DNA of 64,000 nucleotides from Diaphorobacter sp. HDW4A. Its GTDB lineage: Bacteria; Pseudomonadota; Gammaproteobacteria; Burkholderiales; Burkholderiaceae_C. This document shows, piece after piece, positions 28,361 to 36,332 of this stretch (the stretch's first letter is position 1; each line of letters opens with the position of its first letter). The notes beneath the pieces are model-generated. The model had not been told where the DNA came from, did not search any database, and worked only from the letters and a program-made list of their open reading frames with translations. The stretch is from NCBI RefSeq assembly GCF_011305995.1, contig NZ_CP049910.1, positions 62,001 through 126,000 of the forward strand. The letters are read 5' to 3'. The position numbers and the translations under genes are program-made.

Positions 28361-29460
28361 GCACGATCACTTCACTTCTGGTTCGGGACCGGAGCACAGA
28401 CGAGTCATGGAGCGGCCGGGTGAATGGCGCAGCTGCGCTTCTCGTCATCAATTTCAACACGGCGTGCAAGACCATGCGCTGCATCGAGTCCATTCTGTCG
28501 GGCTCGGAGATTCCGGGGCGCATCCTGATTCTGGACAATGGCTCCGATGCACCGGATGCTGCACATTTGCACGCCATGTTGGCTGATCTGCCCGCTATCG
28601 GGGCAGAGCTGCAACTCATTCGCGCAGACAAGAATCTTGGATTCGCAGGTGGCTGCAATCTGCTGATAGACCAGGCCATGAAGCTCCCTGATTGTCTGCA
28701 TATCCTGCTTCTCAACAGCGATGCAGTCGCCATGCCAGCCTGGACCGCAGCCATGTTGAATTGCGCCGCCCAGACACCGGCGAACATTGGCATGGTGGGC
28801 GCACGCATGCACAAGCTCTCCAATCCGGAGGATGTGGACACGCTGGGCATTGCGCTCTATCGCAGCCTGATGCCTGCGGATCGTCACACGGTGGATGACA
28901 CGCTCGTGGGCCCGACGGGCGGCTGCTGTCTGCTCAAGCGCAGCATGCTGGAGGAGTTGCACCAGATATCCGGCTACTATTTCGATGAGCGCTTCTTCTG
29001 CTATTGCGAAGACACCGATCTGGTTCTGCGTGCGGTGCTACTCGGCTACGAAACGGCTTACCTCAACGAGGTGCTTGCATTGCATGAGGGGCAAGGCAGC
29101 TCTGGAGGAAATGTAAGCGCCTTCATCACTTATCACGGACTGCGCAATTCGATCTGGATGCATGCCAAGTTGCTGCCTGTCAGCTTGTTTCTGCGACTTG
29201 GACCGTTGCTGGTTCTGGCGCATTGTTTGTCCATTGGTCGGCATGGACTCTACGGCCGCTTTGGCTTGCTGTGGAGAACATACAGAGATGGGTTGAGAAG
29301 GCTCCCGGAATTTCTTCGCGAACGCAAGCGCTACCGGAGCGCGGACCGGTATGAAGTCGAAGGGTTGAGAGCGCGCATCACTCCTCGGTTCTATCGCGCG
29401 CGCTACATGGCACATGTGCTGCGCATCGAACAGCATCGCCGTGAACTGATGCGAAGGTAG
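28357..29460 (+). CDS. glycosyltransferase family 2 (rhamnosyltransferase-like)
   Basis: 367 aa from ATG 28357, overlapping the previous stop as ATGA. The GT-A motifs are LLVINFNTACKTMRCIES, ILDNGSD, LLLNSDAVAMPAW and the late FCYCEDTDLVLRA, as in WcaA/RfbF-like rhamnosyltransferases. The C-terminal region has a hydrophobic stretch (LFLRLGPLLVLAHCLS) that may bring it to the membrane. It is the last gene of the three-gene operon. No flippase or polymerase lies nearby, so the operon probably decorates a glycan built elsewhere. Confidence 0.87.
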   Translation: MSTITSLLVRDRSTDESWSGRVNGAAALLVINFNTACKTMRCIESILSGSEIPGRILILDNGSDAPDAAHLHAMLADLPAIGAELQLIRADKNLGFAGGCNLLIDQAMKLPDCLHILLLNSDAVAMPAWTAAMLNCAAQTPANIGMVGARMHKLSNPEDVDTLGIALYRSLMPADRHTVDDTLVGPTGGCCLLKRSMLEELHQISGYYFDERFFCYCEDTDLVLRAVLLGYETAYLNEVLALHEGQGSSGGNVSAFITYHGLRNSIWMHAKLLPVSLFLRLGPLLVLAHCLSIGRHGLYGRFGLLWRTYRDGLRRLPEFLRERKRYRSADRYEVEGLRARITPRFYRARYMAHVLRIEQHRRELMRR

Positions 29461-29496
29461 CATTGCCTGGACGTAGACGTGTCAGTAGCGGTCTGC

Positions 29497-30633
29497 TCAC
29501 AGTCTTTCCTCACGCACCGCATTCCCCAGGGGCAACTGCGCTGTCACTCGCAGCCCACCGCCCCTGCGGTTGGCGATCCAGACATTGCCACCGTGTTCCA
29601 CGACAATGGCACGCACTGCGGCGAGGCCGAGGCCCATGCCGCCGGTTTCGCGGTTGCGCGATGCCTCCACGCGGAAGAACGGTTCGAACACGCGGGTCAG
29701 CAACGCCTCGGGAATGCCGGGGCCGGCGTCGTCGACCTGCAGCACGCACTGGCCGTCGTTCACCGCCAATCGTACGCGTGCCGAGTGGCCGTATTTGAGC
29801 GCGTTGTCCAGCAGGTTTCCGACGACGCGCTTGAGCGCCAGCGGGTCGCCGGTCAGCGTGATCGGGCTTCCCGGCTCCACCTGCACATCGTGGCCCATGT
29901 CGACCAGATCATCGGCCACGCCTTCGACCAGCAGGCGCATGTCCAGACGCTCGTGGTTGCGCTGCAGGCTCTGGTCGCGGATGAATTCCATCGCCGCGGA
30001 GATCAGCATATTGATCTCCCGCATGTCGGTCTCCACGCGGCTGCGCAGTGGCTCGTCAAGCTCTTCAAGCCGGAACGCGAGGCGCGTGAGCGGTGTGCGC
30101 AGATCGTGCGCGATCGCTCCCACCATCTGCGTGCGATCCAGCAACTGACGGCCCACGCGCTCGTGCATTTCGTTGAAGGACTGCGCGGCCTCGCGCAGTT
30201 CGGCGGGCCCGTTCACGGGCAGCGGATTCGACGTGCGCGCGGTGCCGAATTGCCGCGTCGATTCGGAAAGCCGCGCCAGCCATCCGGTCCACGACGAGGC
30301 CAGCAGCCAGCCCAGCGGAAGAATGGCGGTGAGACCGATCAGCGCCACCCACAGCAAGCGCGTGGTGGGCACGCTGGCCGATGGAGGAGGGCGGTCCTCG
30401 CGTCGCTCGCCACGTTCATTCATCGGTGGTGCATAGGGTTGTGCTGGGGGTGGCCGCCGGTTGTCCATCTCGCCCATCATGTCGCGCGGTCCGGACGGTC
30501 CAGAAGGCCCCGGAGGGCGGCGGTCGTTGCTGATGAGCAGCAGCGCCGCAAGTACCGTGGTCAGCAACACAGCCAAGGCCAGCAGCGCGAGGATGCGCGT
30601 TCGCAGGCCGGTGCGTGCGAGGGCCCGCATCAT
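29497..30633 (-). CDS. membrane sensor histidine kinase (EnvZ-like)
   Basis: 378 aa. Transmembrane helix one (about 13-35) is followed by a short Pro/Arg-rich periplasmic loop (about 37-90) with repeated RRPP and GPSGP motifs. Then come a second helix (about 92-115), HAMP, HisKA with the phosphorylated His in GAIAHDLRTPLTRLAF, and HATPase_c (NLLDNALKYG, DAGPGIP, GGMGLGLAAVRA). Its start overlaps the regulator stop as ATGA. The periplasmic loop is too short for a folded ligand domain. Confidence 0.92.
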   Translation of the reverse strand: MMRALARTGLRTRILALLALAVLLTTVLAALLLISNDRRPPGPSGPSGPRDMMGEMDNRRPPPAQPYAPPMNERGERREDRPPPSASVPTTRLLWVALIGLTAILPLGWLLASSWTGWLARLSESTRQFGTARTSNPLPVNGPAELREAAQSFNEMHERVGRQLLDRTQMVGAIAHDLRTPLTRLAFRLEELDEPLRSRVETDMREINMLISAAMEFIRDQSLQRNHERLDMRLLVEGVADDLVDMGHDVQVEPGSPITLTGDPLALKRVVGNLLDNALKYGHSARVRLAVNDGQCVLQVDDAGPGIPEALLTRVFEPFFRVEASRNRETGGMGLGLAAVRAIVVEHGGNVWIANRRGGGLRVTAQLPLGNAVREERL

Positions 30634-31340
30634 CGCAGCGACACCTCGGGCACCAGCAGATAGCCCTCGTTGCGCACGGTGCGGATCAGCGTCTCGTCGG
30701 TGCGGGTGTTGAGCTTGCGACGCAGACGGCTGATCTGGCTGTCGATGGCGCGGTCGAACACTGCCACGTCGGCGTCGTTGCCGCGCACCATGTCGAGCAG
30801 TGAGTCGCGGCTCAGCACCTTGCCGGGGTTTTCGACCAGCGTCTGCAGCAGCGCGAACTCGCCGTCCGACAAATGGATGGCGATGCCCTCCGCGTCACGC
30901 AGGCTGTGGCGGCCAAGGTCCAGCACCCAGCCGCCGAATTCGTAGCGCATGTGGCGCTGCGCACCGCCGCGACGGCGCCTGAGCACCGCACGTACGCGCG
31001 CCAGCAGCTCGCGTGGATTGCAGGGCTTCGCAAGGTAGTCATCCGCGCCGACCTCGAGCCCGACGATGCGGTCAGTATCGGCGCCCAGCGCGCTCAGCAT
31101 GATGACGGCCGGTGCATCGGGCGCATCGGTCAGCGACTGCGCGGCGCTCAGGCCGTCCTCGCCGGGCATCATCACGTCGAGAATGACCAGATCGAAGCTG
31201 TCTTGGGTGAGCTGTGCGCGCATGTCCGCCACGTCCACGGCGCTGGCCACGTGGTAGCCGTGATGGGAGAGAAATCCCGTGATCAGGCTGCGCAGTTCGG
31301 AGTCATCGTCGACGACGAGGATGCGTGAATGAAGGTCCAT
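30630..31340 (-). CDS. OmpR/PhoB-type response regulator
   Basis: 236 aa. The receiver domain (ILVVDDDSELRSLI, phosphoacceptor in LVILDVMMPGEDG, Lys in DDYLAKPCNP) is joined to an OmpR winged helix (LSDGEFALLQTLVENPGKVLSRDSLL and the wing TVRNEGYLLVPE). It is encoded before its kinase with a 4-bp overlap. The divergent secreted dioxygenase-like gene begins about 140 bp away, which makes it a possible target. Confidence 0.93.
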   Translation of the reverse strand: MDLHSRILVVDDDSELRSLITGFLSHHGYHVASAVDVADMRAQLTQDSFDLVILDVMMPGEDGLSAAQSLTDAPDAPAVIMLSALGADTDRIVGLEVGADDYLAKPCNPRELLARVRAVLRRRRGGAQRHMRYEFGGWVLDLGRHSLRDAEGIAIHLSDGEFALLQTLVENPGKVLSRDSLLDMVRGNDADVAVFDRAIDSQISRLRRKLNTRTDETLIRTVRNEGYLLVPEVSLR

Positions 31341-31481
31341 GATGAGATAGGCGGAGGGCGCGCTCGCAGTATAGCCATGGCGTTTTCACACTTTTTGTCA
31401 GGCCTGACACACAAGGGCAAACGCCCGTGACATGTGCTGCCTAGAGTTCACTTTCAAACCCGGGATGAAAGGAACGAGACC

Positions 31482-32432
31482 ATGTACGAGAACGACAAAG
31501 CAACCAACACCCACGCCGCCGACCAGCACGATCACGACGGCGGTCTGCAGCAGGACCTGATCGTCGATGCGCTACGCGACCCACGCCGGCGCATGCTGCT
31601 CGGTGGACTGATCGCCAGCGGCACCGTCGCGCTGATCGGTGGCTGCGGTGGCGGCACCGACAGCACCACCGATTCGAGCAGCAGTACCACCACCACGACC
31701 GGAACGACCACAGGTACGTCGACCGACACGACGACCACCACAAACACCGACACATCCACCACGACGTCATCGTGCATCGCCGACCCGCAGGAAACCGAAG
31801 GCCCTTATCCTGGCGACGGCTCGAACTCATCCAATGGCGCGGTGGCCAACGTGCTGGCGCTCAGCGGCGTGGTGCGCAGCGACATCCGCAGCAGCTTCGG
31901 CAGCGCCACCGGCACCGCGCAGGGCGTGCCGCTCACGCTGACGATCTCGGTGGTCAACAGTAACGCGAGCTGCGCGGCGCTGGAGGGCTATGCCATCTAC
32001 ATCTGGCACTGTACGCGCGACGGCACCTACACGCTGTATTCGAACGACGTGCTCAAGGAGAACTACCTGCGCGGCGTGCAGGTCACCGACAGCAAGGGGC
32101 AGGTCACCTTCGAAACCATCTTCCCAGCCTGCTACTCGGGCCGCTGGCCGCACATCCATTTCGAGATCTACCCCAGCCTCGCCAAGGCGACCAGCTACAA
32201 GAACAAGATCCTTACCTCCCAGATGGCCCTGCCCAAGGACATCTGCACGACCGTGTTCAACAACGCCACCGGCTACAGCGCCAGCGTGCGCAACCTCTCG
32301 CAGGTCACCATTGCCTCCGACAACGTCTTTGGCGACAACACCGCCGCCCAGATCGCCCAGCAGACCCCGACGCTGGAAGGCTCGGTGGCGAAGGGCTACA
32401 CCGGCACTATCGTGATCGGCGTGCCGGTGTGA
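31482..32432 (+). CDS. secreted intradiol dioxygenase-like lipoprotein
   Basis: 316 aa from ATG 31482, with AAAGGAACG upstream. The N-terminal 45 residues are charged. Then RRRMLLGGLIASGTVALIGGC gives a lipobox, followed by a 40-residue Ser/Thr linker. The catalytic-type domain (about 95-316) has ETEGPYPGDG, a metal-binding YIWHCTRDGTY and WPHIHFEIY, which match protocatechuate/catechol intradiol dioxygenases (two Tyr, two His). Secreted members of this family are known, but their substrates are often unclear. The neighbouring two-component system is divergent and may control it. Confidence 0.85.
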   Translation: MYENDKATNTHAADQHDHDGGLQQDLIVDALRDPRRRMLLGGLIASGTVALIGGCGGGTDSTTDSSSSTTTTTGTTTGTSTDTTTTTNTDTSTTTSSCIADPQETEGPYPGDGSNSSNGAVANVLALSGVVRSDIRSSFGSATGTAQGVPLTLTISVVNSNASCAALEGYAIYIWHCTRDGTYTLYSNDVLKENYLRGVQVTDSKGQVTFETIFPACYSGRWPHIHFEIYPSLAKATSYKNKILTSQMALPKDICTTVFNNATGYSASVRNLSQVTIASDNVFGDNTAAQIAQQTPTLEGSVAKGYTGTIVIGVPV

Positions 32433-32504
32433 TGCTGACGCGCGGGATCTGAGAACCCACCGAGTTTCATGTAGCGTGCTATCACCGCAGAGGTGACTTC
32501 AGAG

Positions 32505-32528
32505 CGGGCCCTTGTGGCCCGTTTTTTT
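32505..32528 (+). terminator. Rho-independent terminator
   Basis: The stem CGGGCC (32505-32510) and GGCCCG (32516-32521) is followed by seven T, about 70 bp after the dioxygenase-like gene. Confidence 0.85.
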
Positions 32529-32563
32529 GCGTCGGAATCGTGGAATGAGCAGGGCTGATGCTG

Positions 32564-33214
32564 TCAGCTTGCGCGATCCGCCAGTGCTGCCAATGCGGTC
32601 GGGTTCAGCGTGCATTCGCCCACCTTGCGCAGCGTGTTGCGGTCGGTGTGGTGGAACGGATCCTTGCGGTCTGGCGTGACGAGCAGCGTGTCCTGCTCAT
32701 ACGACCAGGTGCCGTCGCCGTGTTTGGTCACGGTGATCGTGTAGCGCTCTGTGCGGAACGCGTATTCCAGAAACGGATTGGACGAGATCCCGTTGGTCAG
32801 CGAGCCGCGCACGGCCTCGAGCGTGAAGCTCTTCGCATCGGCCGTGGTCTTGCCCACCGCCATCGCCGTTTGGCCACGGGGGATGGTCAGTGTCTGGATG
32901 ATGGAGCCGGTGGCGGGCTCCCACAGCCAGTAGCCCACCTGGTCATGGAAGGTTTCGGGATCGTTGGGCTTGAAAATCTGCGTGTGATAGCGCAGCCCGT
33001 AGAAGAGCTGCGGTCCGTTGGTCTGCGCATCGATCGGCTGCATTTGCACGTGCTCGATGAACGCCTGCTTCTCGGGTCCATCGGCCTTGGGATTGACGTC
33101 CAGCCCGCGCGTGCCAGCCCAGATCCCCGCCATGTTCGACAGCGGCCCCAAGTGCGCCAGTGTGTCGGTGCTTGGTTCCGGTTCGGTGTAGATGTCGGTG
33201 GGAAAGTCGGCCAT
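32564..33214 (-). CDS. heme-binding beta-barrel (FABP/nitrobindin-like) protein
   Basis: 216 aa from ATG 33214, with AAGGAG six bases upstream; the long frame beyond is not coding. The sequence LGPLSNMAGIWAGTRGLDVNP, the central LFYGLRYHTQIFKPNDPETFHDQVGYWLWEP and the later TLTIPRGQTAMAVG are typical of the FABP-like heme-binding beta-barrel family. Members bind ferric heme or small lipophilic ligands in the cytoplasm. It is a single gene; the role is not established. Confidence 0.85.
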   Translation of the reverse strand: MADFPTDIYTEPEPSTDTLAHLGPLSNMAGIWAGTRGLDVNPKADGPEKQAFIEHVQMQPIDAQTNGPQLFYGLRYHTQIFKPNDPETFHDQVGYWLWEPATGSIIQTLTIPRGQTAMAVGKTTADAKSFTLEAVRGSLTNGISSNPFLEYAFRTERYTITVTKHGDGTWSYEQDTLLVTPDRKDPFHHTDRNTLRKVGECTLNPTALAALADRAS

Positions 33215-33318
33215 GGAGACTCCTTGCGCAGGGGTGATTGCGGAATCATTGTATGCAGTGGCGGTCATCAGCGTGGCGGCTATAGTGCCCCGTTCACCCT
33301 CCATTGAACGAGAAGTCC

Positions 33319-33714
33319 ATGCCATTGAATCTCGACAGCGCCCGACACTGGCTAAGCGAACTGCGCAACGTGAAAATCCAAAGCGACGCGTTGGCCGATG
33401 ATGAGGCGCTGGACGAGTATCTGGATCAGCGCGATGCCAATCCCTTTGATGGCGAGTGGACCCGCGCCAACCGCGCGCTCGATGCGATGCTGGCGACCTT
33501 GCCCGCACGGGAGCACAAGCCACTCGAGACCCTGCAGGAACAGGCCCGCGAACGCTTCTACAAGACCGTGATCCGGCAGACGGGAAGCGCCGACCTCGCA
33601 GCCTACGCGAGCGATGACATCTCGCTGATCGTCGGCTATCTGGCGTGGGGGTGCGAGGACTCGTTCGTGTCGGGCATGCAGCGGGCTTACGGGCGGGGGG
33701 CGTTTCCTTTGTGA
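33319..33714 (+). CDS. hypothetical protein, 131 aa
   Basis: ATG 33319 with a GAGAAG-like site upstream; a TTG at 33304 is a weaker alternative. It is a small, soluble, acidic, largely helical protein (LDSARHWLSELRNVKIQSDALADDEALDEYLDQR...). The end has a hydrophobic SLIVGYLAWGCEDSFVSGM stretch. No named domain is recognised. It is divergent from the heme-binding protein with about 100 bp between starts. Confidence 0.7.
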   Translation: MPLNLDSARHWLSELRNVKIQSDALADDEALDEYLDQRDANPFDGEWTRANRALDAMLATLPAREHKPLETLQEQARERFYKTVIRQTGSADLAAYASDDISLIVGYLAWGCEDSFVSGMQRAYGRGAFPL

Positions 33715-33840
33715 GCTGTGCAGGTTGGTGGTAAATAGTCAACTGTGATCTATTTTGAAACATCGATAAATTCCATTTTGAGAAACGAGCGTTTTGTGAA
33801 TAATCGGTCCTTTGTGAATACGTAACAAAGGGTTGACGCC

Positions 33841-35610
33841 ATGGGTGCACGCATTGGGTGGATGCGAAAGTTGATTGACGGTTTGCAGAACGTGTGGTGC
33901 TCAACCAAGGGATCGAAAGCGCGTCAGGCATGGGTGATGGCGGTGCTTATGACCGGCACGCTGCTGGCCGGGAACACGCAGGCGCAGTCCGTGATCCTGC
34001 CGACAGACAACTTCGCCAGTTGCACGGCGGGCACTTTCAATAGCGCCAATACGCGAACTGCGACCGGCACGGCAGGCATCTATGTGAACACCAACTGGGA
34101 TCCGGTCTGCTCTGGCTGGACTTTCACAGGCGCAGCCCTGCGTGCGGCTCCGTCAGCATCGCCGCCTGCCGGCGCACTTCCATTTCCCGGCGGCGGAAAT
34201 GCCATCTGGCTCAACGAAGCGGGCGCACGTCCCAAGGGCCAGGCGAGCCGCGACTTCACGGGGCTCGCACGTGGAGAGACCTATCGCGTCTCGCTGGAAA
34301 CGTGGACGGACGATGTGGATGCGAACACGGGCCTGCTTGCCGAAATCATCGACATCGACACGAATGTCGTGTTGTCCGCCACGCAACTCAACATGGTGCG
34401 CGGCAGTGGCCCGCAGGCGCTGGTCAACGAGATGTGCGCGAGCAATGTGGCGGGTCTCACCACTCCGCTGAACCTGAGGGTGCGGCTGTCTGAAAGCGGC
34501 ACCACGACAGCTTCGCCCATTCTCACCAACGTTAAATTCGAAGCTTTGGGCCAGCCATGCGACTACGTCGTGACCTATGTGCCCAACGGCGGCACGCATG
34601 TTCCCAGCGAGACGGTCCTGAGCGGGCAGAAGGCCAGCGTGCCTATGCCACCAACCAAACCCGGTGAGGGCTTTGCGGGCTGGTATACGACCAATGCACT
34701 GACCACGGCGTATGACTTCAACACACCGGTCACCAGCAATCTGTCGCTGTACGCCAAATGGACGGCGAATTTGTATTACGTGAGCGGCAACGTCACCGGA
34801 CTGGCCTCCGGGCGCACGCTGGGACTGACGCTCAACACGAGCCTCGGCAGCGTCAGTATGTCAAGCGATGGGCGTTTCCAGTTTCCGCAAGGGCTTGTGC
34901 AGGGAGCGGCCTACTCGGTTCAGGTGAGCCTCCAGCCGGTCAATCAGCGCTGCACGGTGAATGCGGCGGGCACTGGCACCATTGCGACGCCGGGAGCGGA
35001 TGTCACCAATGTGGAAGTGACTTGCGTGGGTCCGTACACGGTGAGTTTTGATACCGCCGGCGGCTCGGCAATCGCATCGCAGGAGCTGGGCCCTGACGGC
35101 CAGGCGACGCGACCAGCGGCGGATCCGGTCCGCAGCGGCTTTGTATTCGATGGCTGGTACTCTGATGCTCAAACCACGCAGGTCTATGACTTCGCCGCGC
35201 TGGTGAACGCCGATGTCACGGTGCATGCCAAATGGATTCCGCTGTACCGCGTCGGCGGCTCGCTCAGCGGCCTGTTGCCGGGCACGAGCATCACGCTGGC
35301 CAACAACGGCACCGACACCCTGGTGATGAACGCCGACGGCACGTTCACGTTCACGAACCCGCTGCTCTCGGGCACAGCCTATGCCGTGACCATTGCGCAG
35401 CAACCGGCAGCGCAGATCTGTACTGTGACCAACGCTAGCGGCGCAGCCATCACCGCCGACGTGAACAACGTGGTGGTCACCTGTGCGCCCGTCACTGTCC
35501 CGCCAGCGGTTACCGCTATGCCCGTGCCTTCGCTGCAGCAGTGGGCGGTGATGCTGCTTTCGCTGGTGATGGCGGGACTCGCGTTGGTGAGCTTGCGCCG
35601 CAAACACTGA
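33841..35610 (+). CDS. InlB-B-repeat secreted protein with IPTL-like sorting tail
   Basis: 589 aa. AAAGGG precedes ATG 33841; a long leader (about 50 residues) ends at TQAQS. The N-terminal 190 residues form an unassigned carbohydrate-binding-like domain. Then come two Listeria-Bacteroides (InlB B) repeats, each with GWY and a closing LYAKW/VHAKW, alternating with G-rich repeats (VSGNVTGLASG, VGGSLSGLLPG). The tail VPSLQQWAVMLLS, a hydrophobic helix and LRRKH deviate from the consensus (S for T, Q for S/G) but keep the tripartite layout. It is the third such protein in the window and not paralogous to the others. Confidence 0.85.
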   Translation: MGARIGWMRKLIDGLQNVWCSTKGSKARQAWVMAVLMTGTLLAGNTQAQSVILPTDNFASCTAGTFNSANTRTATGTAGIYVNTNWDPVCSGWTFTGAALRAAPSASPPAGALPFPGGGNAIWLNEAGARPKGQASRDFTGLARGETYRVSLETWTDDVDANTGLLAEIIDIDTNVVLSATQLNMVRGSGPQALVNEMCASNVAGLTTPLNLRVRLSESGTTTASPILTNVKFEALGQPCDYVVTYVPNGGTHVPSETVLSGQKASVPMPPTKPGEGFAGWYTTNALTTAYDFNTPVTSNLSLYAKWTANLYYVSGNVTGLASGRTLGLTLNTSLGSVSMSSDGRFQFPQGLVQGAAYSVQVSLQPVNQRCTVNAAGTGTIATPGADVTNVEVTCVGPYTVSFDTAGGSAIASQELGPDGQATRPAADPVRSGFVFDGWYSDAQTTQVYDFAALVNADVTVHAKWIPLYRVGGSLSGLLPGTSITLANNGTDTLVMNADGTFTFTNPLLSGTAYAVTIAQQPAAQICTVTNASGAAITADVNNVVVTCAPVTVPPAVTAMPVPSLQQWAVMLLSLVMAGLALVSLRRKH

Positions 35611-35621
35611 TCCTGACGAGT

Positions 35622-35659
35622 GACGCTCACCACCCGTTGCCACACGGGTGGTGAGCGTC
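35622..35659 (+). terminator. strong hairpin after the InlB-repeat gene
   Basis: A 16-bp perfect stem (35622-35637 with 35644-35659) has a 6-base loop. The T-run after it is weak, but the stability and position just after the stop support termination. Confidence 0.7.
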
Positions 35660-35692
35660 TGCAAGATGTAAATTTGCAACACTTTATTTCGC

Positions 35693-35718
35693 ATTGGTAA
35701 TACAAACCAATATCATTT
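35693..35718. promoter_or_regulatory. possible Fur-type operator upstream of the siderophore operon
   Basis: An ATTGGT...ACCAAT inverted repeat (35693-35698, 35706-35711), overlapping an AT-rich AATATCATTT stretch, lies about 30-55 bp before the first gene. It resembles a degenerate Fur box. This is inference from location and composition. Confidence 0.35.
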
Positions 35719-35748
35719 GCATCTTTCAAATAGTGATTGAAGCGGCAA

Positions 35749-36009
35749 ATGCTTGTTCTGGGTTGGTTGGCTGCCATCGTCTCCGGGTGGTTTCTGTGTC
35801 TCGCAGCTCCACGTTTTGACACGCGGTTGCATGGGCGTGTCGGCTTTGCGCTGGGCGCGGTGTTCTTCGTTGCCGGTGTTTCCGCGTTGACTCATGCGGG
35901 GCTGGGGCTGGCGGAGGCCATTGCGTGCGTGCTCGCGTTGGTCATGCTGGCTGTGCCTTGTGTGAGCTGGTGGCATGCGCCGAAAAAGAAGACGAGGGCC
36001 GGGGCATGA
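35749..36009 (+). CDS. small membrane protein, DUF3325-like, iron-uptake associated
   Basis: 86 aa from ATG 35749 (TTG 35737 would add four residues). Three hydrophobic segments are visible, with a basic end (PKKKTRAGA). Position and size match the small integral membrane protein (DUF3325 type) that often precedes PepSY proteins and TonB siderophore receptors in Pseudomonas and Comamonadaceae. Its stop overlaps the next start as ATGA. The molecular role is unknown. Confidence 0.65.
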   Translation: MLVLGWLAAIVSGWFLCLAAPRFDTRLHGRVGFALGAVFFVAGVSALTHAGLGLAEAIACVLALVMLAVPCVSWWHAPKKKTRAGA

Positions 36010-36332
36010 ACGCTGAAGTGCTCGATGAGAACGTGGACACGGTCCGCGATGAGAAGTCTGGCGAGACCGCTCCGAGGCATCTGTTTTTCAAGGGCATTGC
36101 GGGTTTGGTGCTCGGCTTTCCCTTGTCGCTCTGGATCAGCTGGCTGCTGATGTACACGGGGCTCGGGCCCGCGTTTTCGCCCGCGCGCGATCAGGTGGCG
36201 ATGTGGCTGGTGGTGCCGCTGTGGTGCACGGTGTTGTGCCTGAGCTTTCTGGCGGGCACGCGGCTGCGCTGCCTGGTTTGGCTGCTCGCGGCCAATGCGC
36301 TGGCCGCTGGGATGTGGTGGGTGATGCAATGA
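36006..36332 (+). CDS. small membrane protein of the siderophore uptake operon
   Basis: 108 aa. A hydrophilic 25-residue N-terminus is followed by three hydrophobic segments (GIAGLVLGFPLSLWISWLL, MWLVVPLWCTVLCLSFLAG, CLVWLLAANALAAGMWWV). It overlaps its neighbours by 4 bp on both sides. Its position suggests the DUF3649-like iron-transport-associated group, inferred from context more than sequence. Confidence 0.6.
   Translation: MNAEVLDENVDTVRDEKSGETAPRHLFFKGIAGLVLGFPLSLWISWLLMYTGLGPAFSPARDQVAMWLVVPLWCTVLCLSFLAGTRLRCLVWLLAANALAAGMWWVMQ

Noticed and set aside
32564..33931. 455-codon version of the heme-binding beta-barrel protein
   Set aside because: The first 239 codons are Arg/Pro/Ser-rich antisense sequence; ATG 33214 has a strong ribosome site and the family length.
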